Assembly (NCBI GenBank): GCA_002842935.1
Contig: PHEM01000194.1
Location: 1-6,236, forward strand
Length of the DNA: 6,236 nucleotides
Reading direction: 5' to 3'
DNA from: Alphaproteobacteria bacterium HGW-Alphaproteobacteria-13
GTDB taxonomy: Bacteria; Pseudomonadota; Alphaproteobacteria; Sphingomonadales; Sphingomonadaceae
This document shows positions 1 to 6,236 of this stretch, piece after piece. Position 1 is the first letter of the stretch; each line of letters opens with the position of its first letter. Under the pieces are notes generated by a model. The model searched no databases, was not told the origin of the DNA, and saw only the letters and a program-made list of their open reading frames with translations. Made by a program: the position numbers and the translations under genes.

Positions 1-180
1 GGGCGCATCGTCTATTGCCAGATGCTGAACGCGCGCGGCGGCATCGAGTGCGACCTGACGGTGACGCGGCTCGGCGAAACCGCCTTCCTGCTGGTGGTGC
101 CCGGAGCGACGCTGCAGCGCGACCTGGCCTGGCTGCGCCGCAACCTCGGCGATGATCTGGCGGTGATCACCGACATGACC
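1..180 (+). other. GcvT-like fragment of a dimethylglycine/sarcosine dehydrogenase, fused in frame
   Basis: The peptide GRIVYCQMLNARGGIE, followed by DLTVTRL, a FLLV strand and RDLAWLRR, matches the folate-binding (GcvT-like) region of FAD-dependent dimethylglycine/sarcosine dehydrogenases. In those enzymes this stretch continues to a TD-x-T motif and then to a GP(R/K)-type motif. Here it runs as far as VITDMTAAE and then continues as DUF885 (IHALGLSEVARI) with no stop or frameshift. The two families share a short TDMTAAE-like stretch (bases 169-189), so the join lies in local microhomology. The match is from memory of the families, without a search. Confidence 0.72.
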
Positions 181-1095
181 GCCGCCGAGATCCACGCGCT
201 CGGCCTGTCCGAAGTCGCGCGTATCCACGGCGAGATGGAGAAGATCCGCGACAAGGTCGGCTTTCGCGGCGACCTGAAGCAGTTTTTCGAGCATCTGCGC
301 ACCAGCCCGCAATATTATCACACGACGCGCGAGGATTATCTGGCCGAGGTCGATACCCATGTGAAGGCGATGGAGGCGCGGCTGCCCGCCTTCTTCAACA
401 CGCTGCCCAAGGCGGGCCTGCACGTGAAGGCGGTCGAGGCGTTCCGCGAGAAATCGGCGGGCAAGGCCTTTTACCAGTCGCCGTCGCCCGACGGGTCGCG
501 GCCGGGCACCTATTATGTGAACCTTTACGATCTGCGCGACATGCCGATCACCGAACTGGAGGCGCTGGCCTATCACGAAAGCGTGCCGGGCCATCACCTG
601 CAACGCGCCGTCCAGACCGAGCTGACGGGCCTGCCGCCCTTCCGCCGCTTCGGCAGCTTCACGGCCTATACGGAGGGCTGGGGCCTCTATGCGGAAGAGT
701 TGGCCAGGGACATGGGATTCTATACCGACCCCTACAGCGATTTCGGGCGGCTGGCGATGGAGCTGTGGCGCGCGTGCCGGCTGGTCGTCGATACCGGCAT
801 CCACGACCGGAAATGGAGCCGCGAGCGCGCCATCGCTTATCTAAAGGATAACACCCCCAACCCCGACGGCGACATCGAAAAGGCGATCGAGCGCTATATC
901 GTCTTTCCGGGACAGGCGACCGCCTATCTGATCGGCAAGATGAAGATCGTCGAACTGCGCACGCGCGCGCAGACGGCGCTGGGCGAGCGTTTCGACATCC
1001 GCGCCTTTCATGACGTGGTGCTGCAATCGGGACCCGTGCCGCTCGACATATTGGAAAAGCGCGTCGATGCGTGGATCGCGCGCGCGGAACGATGA
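1..1095 (+). CDS. DUF885 metallopeptidase-like protein, 3' part, with a foreign N-terminal segment
   Basis: The reading frame is open from the first base and stops with TGA at 1093-1095, so the true start lies outside the window. The ATG at 22 is probably internal. From about base 172 onward the protein follows the C-terminal half of the DUF885 family: EIHALGLSEVARI, then the zinc-type motif HESVPGHH (555-602 region; residues 185-192 counted from the ATG at 22), EGWGLYAE (218-225), RLVVDTGIH (253-261) and a final SGPVPLDILEKRV. Family members are usually about 600 residues, often secreted, and are assumed to be metallopeptidases; the substrate is unknown. All expected C-terminal landmarks are present. 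The first ~56 residues are not DUF885 but GcvT-like (see next feature), so most of the usual N-terminal half is missing from what can be seen. No terminator follows; the next gene has its own promoter-like sequence. The family call is firm; whether the fused protein exists is not. Confidence 0.88.
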   Translation, partial: GRIVYCQMLNARGGIECDLTVTRLGETAFLLVVPGATLQRDLAWLRRNLGDDLAVITDMTAAEIHALGLSEVARIHGEMEKIRDKVGFRGDLKQFFEHLRTSPQYYHTTREDYLAEVDTHVKAMEARLPAFFNTLPKAGLHVKAVEAFREKSAGKAFYQSPSPDGSRPGTYYVNLYDLRDMPITELEALAYHESVPGHHLQRAVQTELTGLPPFRRFGSFTAYTEGWGLYAEELARDMGFYTDPYSDFGRLAMELWRACRLVVDTGIHDRKWSRERAIAYLKDNTPNPDGDIEKAIERYIVFPGQATAYLIGKMKIVELRTRAQTALGERFDIRAFHDVVLQSGPVPLDILEKRVDAWIARAER

Positions 1096-1099
1096 GGGC

Positions 1100-1129
1100 T
1101 TGACGCGCGCGCGCCGGACCGCAAATCAT
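1100..1129 (+). promoter_or_regulatory. Probable sigma-70 promoter of the AraC-family gene
   Basis: TTGACG (1100-1105) resembles a -35 box, and AATCAT (1124-1129) is a 4/6 match to TATAAT after an 18-base spacer. Transcription would begin near 1136. That places the upstream ATG at 1128 inside the -10 region and supports translation from 1179. The spacer is a GC-alternating tract. The -10 is weak, so this remains a candidate. Confidence 0.4.
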
Positions 1130-1178
1130 GGCCGGGATAAACAGGCAGGGGGTAAAGCTGCCAGGGGAGCATTTCGTC

Positions 1179-2066
1179 ATGTCGCAGAAAGCCGGTGCGC
1201 CGTCAGGCCCGGACGGCAGCCCGCCGTTCGAAGTCCGCTATTTCGTGCCCGATCCCGATCTGGCGGAACGCGTGTCGAGCTTTTACGCCGCGCACATCAA
1301 CATGCCGCTGTTCGACGAATATGAGCGCGCCGACCGTCCGCAATTCCGCATCATGCCCGTTCCCGACGGCGAATATATCTTCGCCGACGGCCATCGCTTC
1401 GCGTCCGCGCGGGCGACGATCATCGGCCCGACCAGCGCCCCCGTGCGGGCGGTCTGCGCGGGACCGACCGTCATCTATGGTTTCGGCCTGCTGCCCGCGG
1501 GCTGGGCCGCGCTGATGGGCGACGACGGCGGCAAGCTGACCGACCGCGCGGTCGATGCCGCGGAGATGTTCGGACGCTGGATCGACGACGCGATCGACAC
1601 GCTGACCGGCGCGGAGACCATCGAGCAGAAAATGGTCGTCGCCAACAATATCGTGCGCGAGATCGTGAAGCCCGACGACGCGGCGCCGCTGTGGTTCATC
1701 CGCACCGTCGATGCCTGGCTGACGGGATCGGCCTCTCCGCAAGTCGCCGATCTGGTCGCGGAAACCGGCATGTCGATCCGCTCAGTCGAGCGGATGACCA
1801 AATATTATTACGGCCTGCCGCCGCGCATGCTGGCGCGCAAATATCGCGCGCTGCGCGCGGCATCGGCGCTGGCGCGCGGCGAGGACCTGGAAACGGCGCT
1901 GCGCGGCGACGCATTTTACGACCAGTCGCACCTGATCCGCGAGGTCAAGCGCTTCGCAGGCGCGACGCCGGGGCGACTCGCGAACCCGACGCTCTATACC
2001 AAGGCGACGATCAAGGGCCGCAACCAGATGGCCGGCAAGGTCAGCCCGCTGGTGTCGGAGACCTAG
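1179..2066 (+). CDS. AraC-family transcriptional regulator
   Basis: This is a 295-residue cytoplasmic DNA-binding protein. The C-terminal third carries the two helix-turn-helix motifs of the AraC fold: VADLVAETGMSIRSVERMTK (about 189-208) followed by YYGLPPRMLARKYRALRA, then GDAFYDQSHLIREVKRFAG (243-261) with the family-typical ATPGRL just after it. The N-terminal ~170 residues (FRIMPVPDGEYIFADG, IIGPTSAP, VIYGFGLLPAGWAALMG) resemble the sensor domains of AraC proteins related to DUF6597; the ligand is unknown. I chose the ATG at 1179 because AGGGGAG (1163-1169) lies nine bases upstream. The in-frame ATG at 1128 has no ribosome-binding site and lies in the likely promoter. The gene follows the DUF885 gene in the same direction but appears separately transcribed, and nothing shown here links it to the suf genes. 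The family call is firm; the regulon is unknown. Confidence 0.9.
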   Translation: MSQKAGAPSGPDGSPPFEVRYFVPDPDLAERVSSFYAAHINMPLFDEYERADRPQFRIMPVPDGEYIFADGHRFASARATIIGPTSAPVRAVCAGPTVIYGFGLLPAGWAALMGDDGGKLTDRAVDAAEMFGRWIDDAIDTLTGAETIEQKMVVANNIVREIVKPDDAAPLWFIRTVDAWLTGSASPQVADLVAETGMSIRSVERMTKYYYGLPPRMLARKYRALRAASALARGEDLETALRGDAFYDQSHLIREVKRFAGATPGRLANPTLYTKATIKGRNQMAGKVSPLVSET

Positions 2067-2073
2067 GGTCCGC

Positions 2074-2110
2074 ACGCGATCGGGAAGCCGTCGAGCTGTC
2101 CCGATTGCGT
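2074..2110 (+). other. Strong hairpin directly after the AraC-family gene
   Basis: ACGCGATCGGGA (2074-2085) pairs with TCCCGATTGCGT (2099-2110), with one G-U wobble. The 13-base loop can add an inner AGC/GCT pair. It starts eight bases past the stop codon. No T-run follows, so it is not an intrinsic terminator in itself. It may protect the 3' end of the mRNA or begin a structured RNA. Confidence 0.5.
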
Positions 2111-2225
2111 ACAAACCCCAACGCCCGTCGATTTGGCGTTTCCATACAATCGCGAATCATTCGCGGGGCATAGTCCGTTCCTGCGACCCAGAAGAGTCGG
2201 CCTTTTTAAGACCGGGATCTTCATC
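2111..2225 (+). other. Intergenic stretch with several small hairpins; possible 3' UTR or small RNA
   Basis: No gene is supported here. Small dyads are visible: AACGCC/GGCGTT (2120-2125 with 2135-2140), CGCGAA/TTCGCG with a three-base loop (2151-2165), and GAAGA/TCTTC near 2190-2224. Together with the hairpin at 2074-2110 and the terminator at 2226-2265, they could form a ~190-base structured transcript. That transcript could be the AraC gene's 3' UTR or an independent small RNA. I found no convincing promoter for an independent transcript and recognise no known RNA family. Confidence 0.25.
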
Positions 2226-2265
2226 TGGCGCCCGTCCGGTTCGTCCGGGCGGGCGCCATTTTTTT
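2226..2265 (+). terminator. Rho-independent terminator
   Basis: The 14-base arm TGGCGCCCGTCCGG (2226-2239) pairs with CCGGGCGGGCGCCA (2245-2258), with one G-U wobble, across a five-base TTCGT loop. Seven Ts follow directly (2259-2265). No matching A-run precedes it, so it acts on the plus strand. It ends transcription coming from the AraC-family gene, or from a small RNA between, and insulates the suf operon. Confidence 0.88.
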
Positions 2266-2301
2266 GGGGAATATATCCTTTACAAAAACAAGCAGCACAG
2301 T

Positions 2302-2427
2302 TCCTCCCCGCAAGCGGGGAGGGGGACCGCCGAAGGCGGTGGAGGGGCCGGGACGGTGCGTCGGGACGAGAGGTTTCGACCCCTCCGTCAGCCCTGCGGG
2401 CTGCCACCTCCCCGCTTGCGGGGAGGA
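2302..2427. repeat. Nested palindromic intergenic repeat, copy 1
   Basis: A ~126-base element is built as hairpins within a palindrome. The outer boxes CCTCCCCGC-AA-GCGGGGAGG (2303-2322) and CCTCCCCGC-TT-GCGGGGAGG (2407-2426) are each hairpins and are inverted relative to each other. Inside lie ACCGCC-GAA-GGCGGT (2326-2340) and AGCCC-TGC-GGGCT (2390-2402). Further in, GGAGGGG (2341-2347) pairs with CCCCTCC (2380-2386). It resembles the REP/MITE-like elements common between genes in sphingomonads. It has no coding capacity of its own. An inverted second copy begins at 6160. Confidence 0.85.
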
Positions 2428-2497
2428 ATATTTGCAAGCGATATAATCGCCATTTTTTGGGCTATTTTTTCCCGGAGCACGCGAAAGTTTCGCCAGC
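2428..2497. other. A+T-rich upstream region with a perfect palindrome
   Basis: No gene is seen between the repeat and the suf promoter. The stretch holds a small hairpin GCGAT/ATCGC (2438-2450) followed by six Ts, two near-identical blocks around GCCATTTTTTGGG and GCTATTTTTTCCC (about 2449-2473), and the perfect dyad GCGAAA-G-TTTCGC (2481-2493). The dyad sits five bases before the proposed -35 box and could bind an activator or a second regulator such as an iron or oxidative-stress protein. No function can be assigned from sequence alone. Confidence 0.35.
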
Positions 2498-2526
2498 TTG
2501 CGCCGCGCGCGGGCTTCGCCTATATA
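2498..2526 (+). promoter_or_regulatory. Probable suf operon promoter
   Basis: TTGCGC (2498-2503) as -35 and TATATA (2521-2526) as -10 are separated by exactly 17 bases. Transcription would begin near 2533-2535, giving a leader of about 50 bases before the regulator's ATG. The -10 overlaps the left arm of the dyad at 2525-2549, as expected for an autoregulated repressor. Confidence 0.6.
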
Positions 2527-2549
2527 AGTGGAACAATTTAGTCCACTTA
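2525..2549. promoter_or_regulatory. Probable operator for the Rrf2-type regulator
   Basis: TAAGTGGA (2525-2532) and TCCACTTA (2542-2549) form a perfect 8-base inverted repeat around a nine-base spacer, ACAATTTAG. The AAxTT centre is itself symmetric. Size, symmetry and an A/T-rich centre fit sites bound by dimeric Rrf2-family proteins. The dyad covers the -10 edge and start of transcription of the gene for such a protein. Binding is inferred. Confidence 0.6.
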
Positions 2550-2554
2550 AGAAT

Positions 2555-2572
2555 CGTTCGCAATTGCGGACG
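2555..2572. promoter_or_regulatory. Imperfect palindrome in the suf leader
   Basis: CGTtCGCAATTGCGgACG is symmetric at 16 of 18 positions, with a perfect ten-base core CGCAATTGCG (2559-2568). It ends ten bases before the regulator's ATG, just upstream of or within the ribosome-binding region. It could be a second operator or a short mRNA hairpin that limits translation. Confidence 0.35.
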
Positions 2573-2582
2573 GAAAAAGAAG

Positions 2583-3016
2583 ATGCGCCTGTCCAATCTT
2601 GCCGACTATGCCGTGGTGCTGATGAGCGCCGCCGCCCGCCAGTGCGGGTCGGTGTCGATTCATGCCGGAATGCTGGCCGAACAGACCGGGATTCCGGGAC
2701 CGACGGCGCAAAAGCTGGTGAGCAGCCTCGCACGCGCCGGGCTGCTCGTCGCCTCGCGCGGCAGCGGCGGCGGCGTGCGCTTGGCGCGGCCCGCGGCGGC
2801 GATCAGCATCGCCGACATCATCGAGGCCGTCGAAGGCCCGATCGCGCTGACCGCCTGCTGCGACGCGAGCCGTCATGATTGCGGTTTCGAGGGCGCCTGC
2901 CAGATCCAGCCGCACCTGGGCGTCGTCAACGGCGCCGTGCGCGACGCGCTGGCGGGCATCAGCCTGGCGAGCATGACGGTTCAACCCACCCAACAAGACT
3001 CCTTCGGAATTCGGAC

Positions 3017-3020
<4 letters not shown>
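2583..3020 (+). CDS. Rrf2-family regulator of SUF iron-sulfur cluster assembly
   Basis: This 145-residue protein is of the Rrf2/IscR class that reads iron-sulfur cluster supply and controls the genes behind it. MRLSNLADYAVVLM at the N-terminus is typical of the SUF-linked regulator subfamily. A winged helix-turn-helix spans about 26-70, with LAEQTGIPGPTAQKLVSSL as the recognition region and SRGSGGGVRLARP as the wing. Four cysteines, 92, 93, 100 and 106, can hold a cluster; the spacing C93-x6-C100-x5-C106 is close to the three-cysteine set of IscR. The same frame is open back to 2133 through the repeat and terminator, but ATG 2583 gives the family N-terminus and follows the purine-rich GGAAAAAGAAG. 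The stop overlaps the sufB start by ATGA (3017-3020), indicating coupled translation. It probably represses its own operon through the dyad at 2525-2549. Confidence 0.92.
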
Positions 3021-4500
<1,480 letters not shown>

Positions 4501-4504
<4 letters not shown>

Positions 4505-5292
4505 CGGGAAGGATTTACGATCAACCCAGCAAGGCTTTGATGACCGAGTGGGCTAAAGCGCACCTGAAACCGGCGCAACTCTACTCCAAGTCACAAATCG
4601 TCGATTGGTTCATGGCATCTTATCCGAGGTTCGAAAGCCGCGCATCGGTGGCCGCGGATGTCGAAGCGATGTCGGTGAACAGCCCCAATCGCCGCCATCA
4701 CCCTTCCGTCAAACCGGGGTCAGGGCACGACCTGTTTTACAAGGAGGGGCGAGGCCGCTTCCGCTTGTGGGAACCGGAACGTGATCCCGCGCCGATTTAC
4801 AAACATGATATCGAAGCGTTAATTGGAAATGCTCCGGCGGATGCGGACGAAGCCGATTCGTCAGACATTTCGGAAATCGGGGACACGCAAGGCACGGACA
4901 CCTTCGCATATGAGAAGGACCTCCAGAATTATCTGGCCCGCAACCTGCACCACCTCGAACCGGGTCTAAGACTTTATGAAGAGGAAGGTCTTTCCGGCAT
5001 CGAATATAATGCCGGTGGCCGCTTTATCGATATTCTGGCGGTCGATGCAATGGATGCATTGGTCGTTATCGAACTCAAGGTTTCGCGCGGTTATGATCGC
5101 GTCATAGGCCAACTGCTCCGTTACATGGGATGGATAGAGAATAATCTTGCCGGACAAAAGAAAGTTCGCGGCATGATCGTGGCCAGTGAAATCACGGAAG
5201 ATTTGATCTTGGCGACAAATCATATCGCCGACCGGGTCAAGCTATTTGAATATAACATATCGTTCAACATCAAGCAGAAAGAGCGCGTCTAG
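4501..5292 (+). CDS. PDDEXK (NucS/DUF91-like) nuclease with an N-terminal DUF7669-like domain
   Basis: This 263-residue soluble protein has two parts. Residues ~25-100 (SKSQIVDWFMASYPRFESR, SVNSPNRRHHPS, DLFYKEGRGRFRLWEPERDP) resemble the DUF7669-type domain found beside nuclease and restriction proteins. After an acidic linker (~112-133) comes a C-terminal PDDEXK fold related to NucS: FAYEKDLQNYLARNL with Glu138, GGRFIDILAVD with Asp177, VVIELKVSRG with Glu191-x-Lys193, then QLLRYM with Gln204 and Tyr208. All catalytic positions are kept, so it is probably an active DNase. The GTG start at 4501 overlaps the sufB stop (GTGA) with AGGGGAG (4488-4494) six bases ahead; ATG 4540 is a weaker alternative. 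Base use is more A+T-rich than its neighbours: 24 of 60 G+C at 5221-5280 and 31 of 60 at 4981-5040, against 42 of 60 at 3421-3480 in sufB. It is probably a transferred gene. Target and physiological role are unknown; no partner defence gene is visible. Confidence 0.82.
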
Positions 5293-5307
5293 CGCTGCGC
5301 GAACACA

Positions 5308-6144
5308 ATGCTCCAAATCAATAACCTCCACGCCACCGTCGCCGACAAGCCGATCCTGAAGGGGCTGTCGCTTACCATCAACGCGGGCGAGATCCATGCG
5401 ATCATGGGACCGAACGGCGCGGGCAAGTCGACGCTGGCCTATGTGCTCGGCGGGCGGCCGGGGTATGAGGTGACCGGCGGTTCTGTGACCTTCACCCTTT
5501 CCCCTCGTCATCCCCGCGAAAGCGGGGAGCCAGCGGCGGCCTTGGCTGACGCCACTTTGGATCCCCGCTTTCGCGGGGATGACGAGGGTGAATTGGACCT
5601 TCTCGCCCTCGACCCGCACGAGCGGGCCGCCGCCGGGCTGTTCCTGGGGTTCCAATATCCGGTCGAAATCCCCGGCGTGTCGAACGTGCAGTTCCTGCGC
5701 GAAAGCCTGAACGCGCAGCGCAAGGCGCGCGGGCAGGAGCCGCTGTCGGGCGGCGACTTCCTGAAGCTGGCGCGCGAGAAGGCGGGGCTGCTGAAGCTCG
5801 ACATGGACATGCTCAAGCGCCCCGTGAACGTCGGCTTTTCGGGCGGCGAGAAGAAGCGCAATGAGATGGTGCAGATGGGCATCCTCGACCCCAAGCTGGC
5901 GGTGCTGGACGAGACGGACTCGGGTCTCGACATCGACGCGCTGCGCGTCGTTGGTGAAGGGATCAACGCGATCATGCGCCGCCCCGACAAGGCGGTGCTG
6001 CTGATCACCCATTATCAGCGGTTGCTCGACTATGTCCGGCCCGATTTCGTCCACGTCCTCGCCGCCGGGCGGATCGTCAAGTCGGGCGGACCGGACCTTG
6101 CGCTGAAACTCGAACGCGAGGGCTATGCGGAGGTGGTGGCGTGA
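5308..6144 (+). CDS. sufC: Fe-S cluster assembly ATPase SufC, with an in-frame repeat insertion
   Basis: SufC is the ABC-type ATPase that drives conformational change in the SufBCD scaffold. The 278-residue sequence has Walker A GPNGAGKST (34-42), the Q-loop in FQYPVEIPGVSN (Gln116), the signature FSGGEKKRNE (177-186), Walker B LAVLDE (197-202), D-loop SGLD (205-208) and the H-loop His235 in THYQR. All catalytic parts are present. The family is usually about 250 residues; the surplus is accounted for by an 87-base palindromic repeat that encodes 29 residues around 66-94 (RHPRESGEPAA to DPRFRGDDEG), between VTF and DLLALDPHERA. The start ATG 5308 gives the normal family N-terminus (MLQINNLHATV) but has no clear ribosome-binding site. 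It lies 15 bases beyond the nuclease gene, in the same reading frame. The stop TGA (6142-6144) overlaps a GTG that may begin the next gene. The insert probably forms a surface loop tolerated by the enzyme. Confidence 0.96.
   Translation: MLQINNLHATVADKPILKGLSLTINAGEIHAIMGPNGAGKSTLAYVLGGRPGYEVTGGSVTFTLSPRHPRESGEPAAALADATLDPRFRGDDEGELDLLALDPHERAAAGLFLGFQYPVEIPGVSNVQFLRESLNAQRKARGQEPLSGGDFLKLAREKAGLLKLDMDMLKRPVNVGFSGGEKKRNEMVQMGILDPKLAVLDETDSGLDIDALRVVGEGINAIMRRPDKAVLLITHYQRLLDYVRPDFVHVLAAGRIVKSGGPDLALKLEREGYAEVVA
5502..5588. repeat. Palindromic repeat element inserted within sufC
   Basis: Two perfectly complementary 27-base arms (5502-5528 and 5562-5588) surround a 33-base centre, making an 87-base element, a multiple of three. 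Each arm also contains its own small dyad, CCCCGC-GAAA-GCGGGG on the left. Read on the minus strand it encodes the VIPAKAGIQ ... LPAFAGMT peptides often mis-annotated from this repeat family in proteobacteria; on the plus strand it reads PRHPRESGEP ... DPRFRGDDEG. It resembles in behaviour the Rickettsia palindromic elements that insert in frame inside genes. It belongs to a different family from the repeat at 2302 and 6160. Confidence 0.9.
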
Positions 6145-6236
6145 GCGTGCCCCATCCGATCCTCCCCGGAACGGGGAGGTGGCAGCCGGAACGGCTGACG
6201 GAGGGGTCGGAACCTCTCGTCAGGACGCGCCGTCCC
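6141..6236 (+). CDS. Possible start of the next suf gene (expected sufD), partial
   Basis: GTG at 6141 overlaps the sufC stop in the same GTGA manner as the sufB/nuclease junction, and its frame stays open for all 32 codons to the window edge. GGCGGAGGTGGTGG-like purine sequence in the end of sufC could serve as ribosome-binding site. However, from codon 7 on the sequence is the repeat element (reading PILPGTGRWQPERLTEG), not recognisable SufD. So either sufD begins here and carries the repeat in its N-terminus, or the repeat is non-coding and sufD begins beyond the edge. The call rests only on operon order and the open frame. Confidence 0.25.
   Translation, partial: MSVPHPILPGTGRWQPERLTEGSEPLVRTRRP
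6160..6236. repeat. Nested palindromic intergenic repeat, copy 2 (inverted, cut by the window edge)
   Basis: From 6160 the sequence matches the reverse complement of copy 1 (2427 back to about 2350) nearly throughout. It has the outer hairpin CCTCCCCG-GAA-CGGGGAGG (6161-6179), TGGC, the inner hairpin AGCCG-GAA-CGGCT, then GACGGAGGGGTCG and ACCTCTCGTC. The inner hairpin differs from copy 1 (AGCCC/GGGCT) by a paired change that keeps the stem. It begins 15 bases after the sufC stop. The rest lies beyond the window. Confidence 0.85.

Noticed and set aside
1128..1178. Upstream ATG for the AraC-family gene, adding 17 residues
   Set aside because: It has no ribosome-binding site and lies within the probable -10 region, while ATG 1179 has AGGGGAG nine bases ahead.
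2302..2427. CRISPR array or IS element in the intergenic repeat
   Set aside because: There is no series of equal repeats with differing spacers and no transposase; the structure is one nested palindrome.
2438..2456. Small hairpin GCGAT/ATCGC followed by TTTTTT as a terminator
   Set aside because: The stem is only five A/T-containing pairs and would lie just before the suf promoter with no gene upstream needing it after the strong terminator at 2226-2265.
2133..2582. 150-codon upstream extension of the Rrf2 regulator's frame
   Set aside because: It runs through a terminator, a palindromic repeat and the promoter; the family N-terminus begins at 2583.
5487..5602. GACCTTC direct repeats (5487-5493 and 5596-5602) flanking the sufC insert as a target-site duplication
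   Set aside because: Removing one copy plus the insert would delete 109 bases and shift the frame of sufC, so it cannot restore the ancestral gene; probably chance.
5242..6054. Minus-strand open frame of 270 codons containing VIPAKAGIQ and LPAFAGMT peptides
   Set aside because: It is a shadow of sufC; the familiar peptides come from the palindromic repeat, not from a protein family.

Overview
The window looks like chromosomal DNA from an alphaproteobacterium, most likely a sphingomonad (Sphingomonas/Sphingopyxis-like). The grounds are high G+C coding sequence, protein sequences of sphingomonad type, and two families of palindromic repeat that I associate with these genomes. The genus is inferred from pattern recognition, not from a search.

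Layout. Positions 1-1095 hold the 3' end of a gene whose product is mostly a DUF885 metallopeptidase-like protein. Its first ~56 visible residues, however, match the GcvT-like C-terminal part of FAD-dependent dimethylglycine/sarcosine dehydrogenases, so this is either a real in-frame chimera or an assembly misjoin. An AraC-family regulator follows (1179-2066). The 516-base gap (2067-2582) contains a strong hairpin just after that gene, a series of smaller hairpins, an excellent Rho-independent terminator (2226-2265), a ~126-base nested palindromic repeat (2302-2427), and then a promoter overlapped by an 8+8 base dyad.

From 2583 to the end is a SUF iron-sulfur cluster assembly operon: an Rrf2-type Fe-S regulator, sufB, a PDDEXK/NucS-like nuclease gene, sufC, and possibly the start of the next gene (expected to be sufD). 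The regulator and sufB overlap by ATGA. sufB and the nuclease gene overlap by GTGA. The nuclease gene ends 15 bases before sufC. SufB and SufC form the core of the SufBCD scaffold (SufC is the ATPase), and the Rrf2 protein probably senses cluster status and controls the operon through the dyad over its promoter.

The most unusual points are: (i) a more A+T-rich nuclease gene of the kind found in defence or restriction contexts, tightly coupled inside the suf operon between sufB and sufC; (ii) an 87-base perfect-armed palindromic repeat inserted in frame in sufC between the Walker A motif and the Q-loop, adding 29 codons; (iii) a second copy of the intergenic repeat, inverted, directly after sufC and open in the frame in which sufD could begin; and (iv) the GcvT/DUF885 junction at the left edge. 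I see no tRNA, rRNA, CRISPR array, transposase gene or replication origin.
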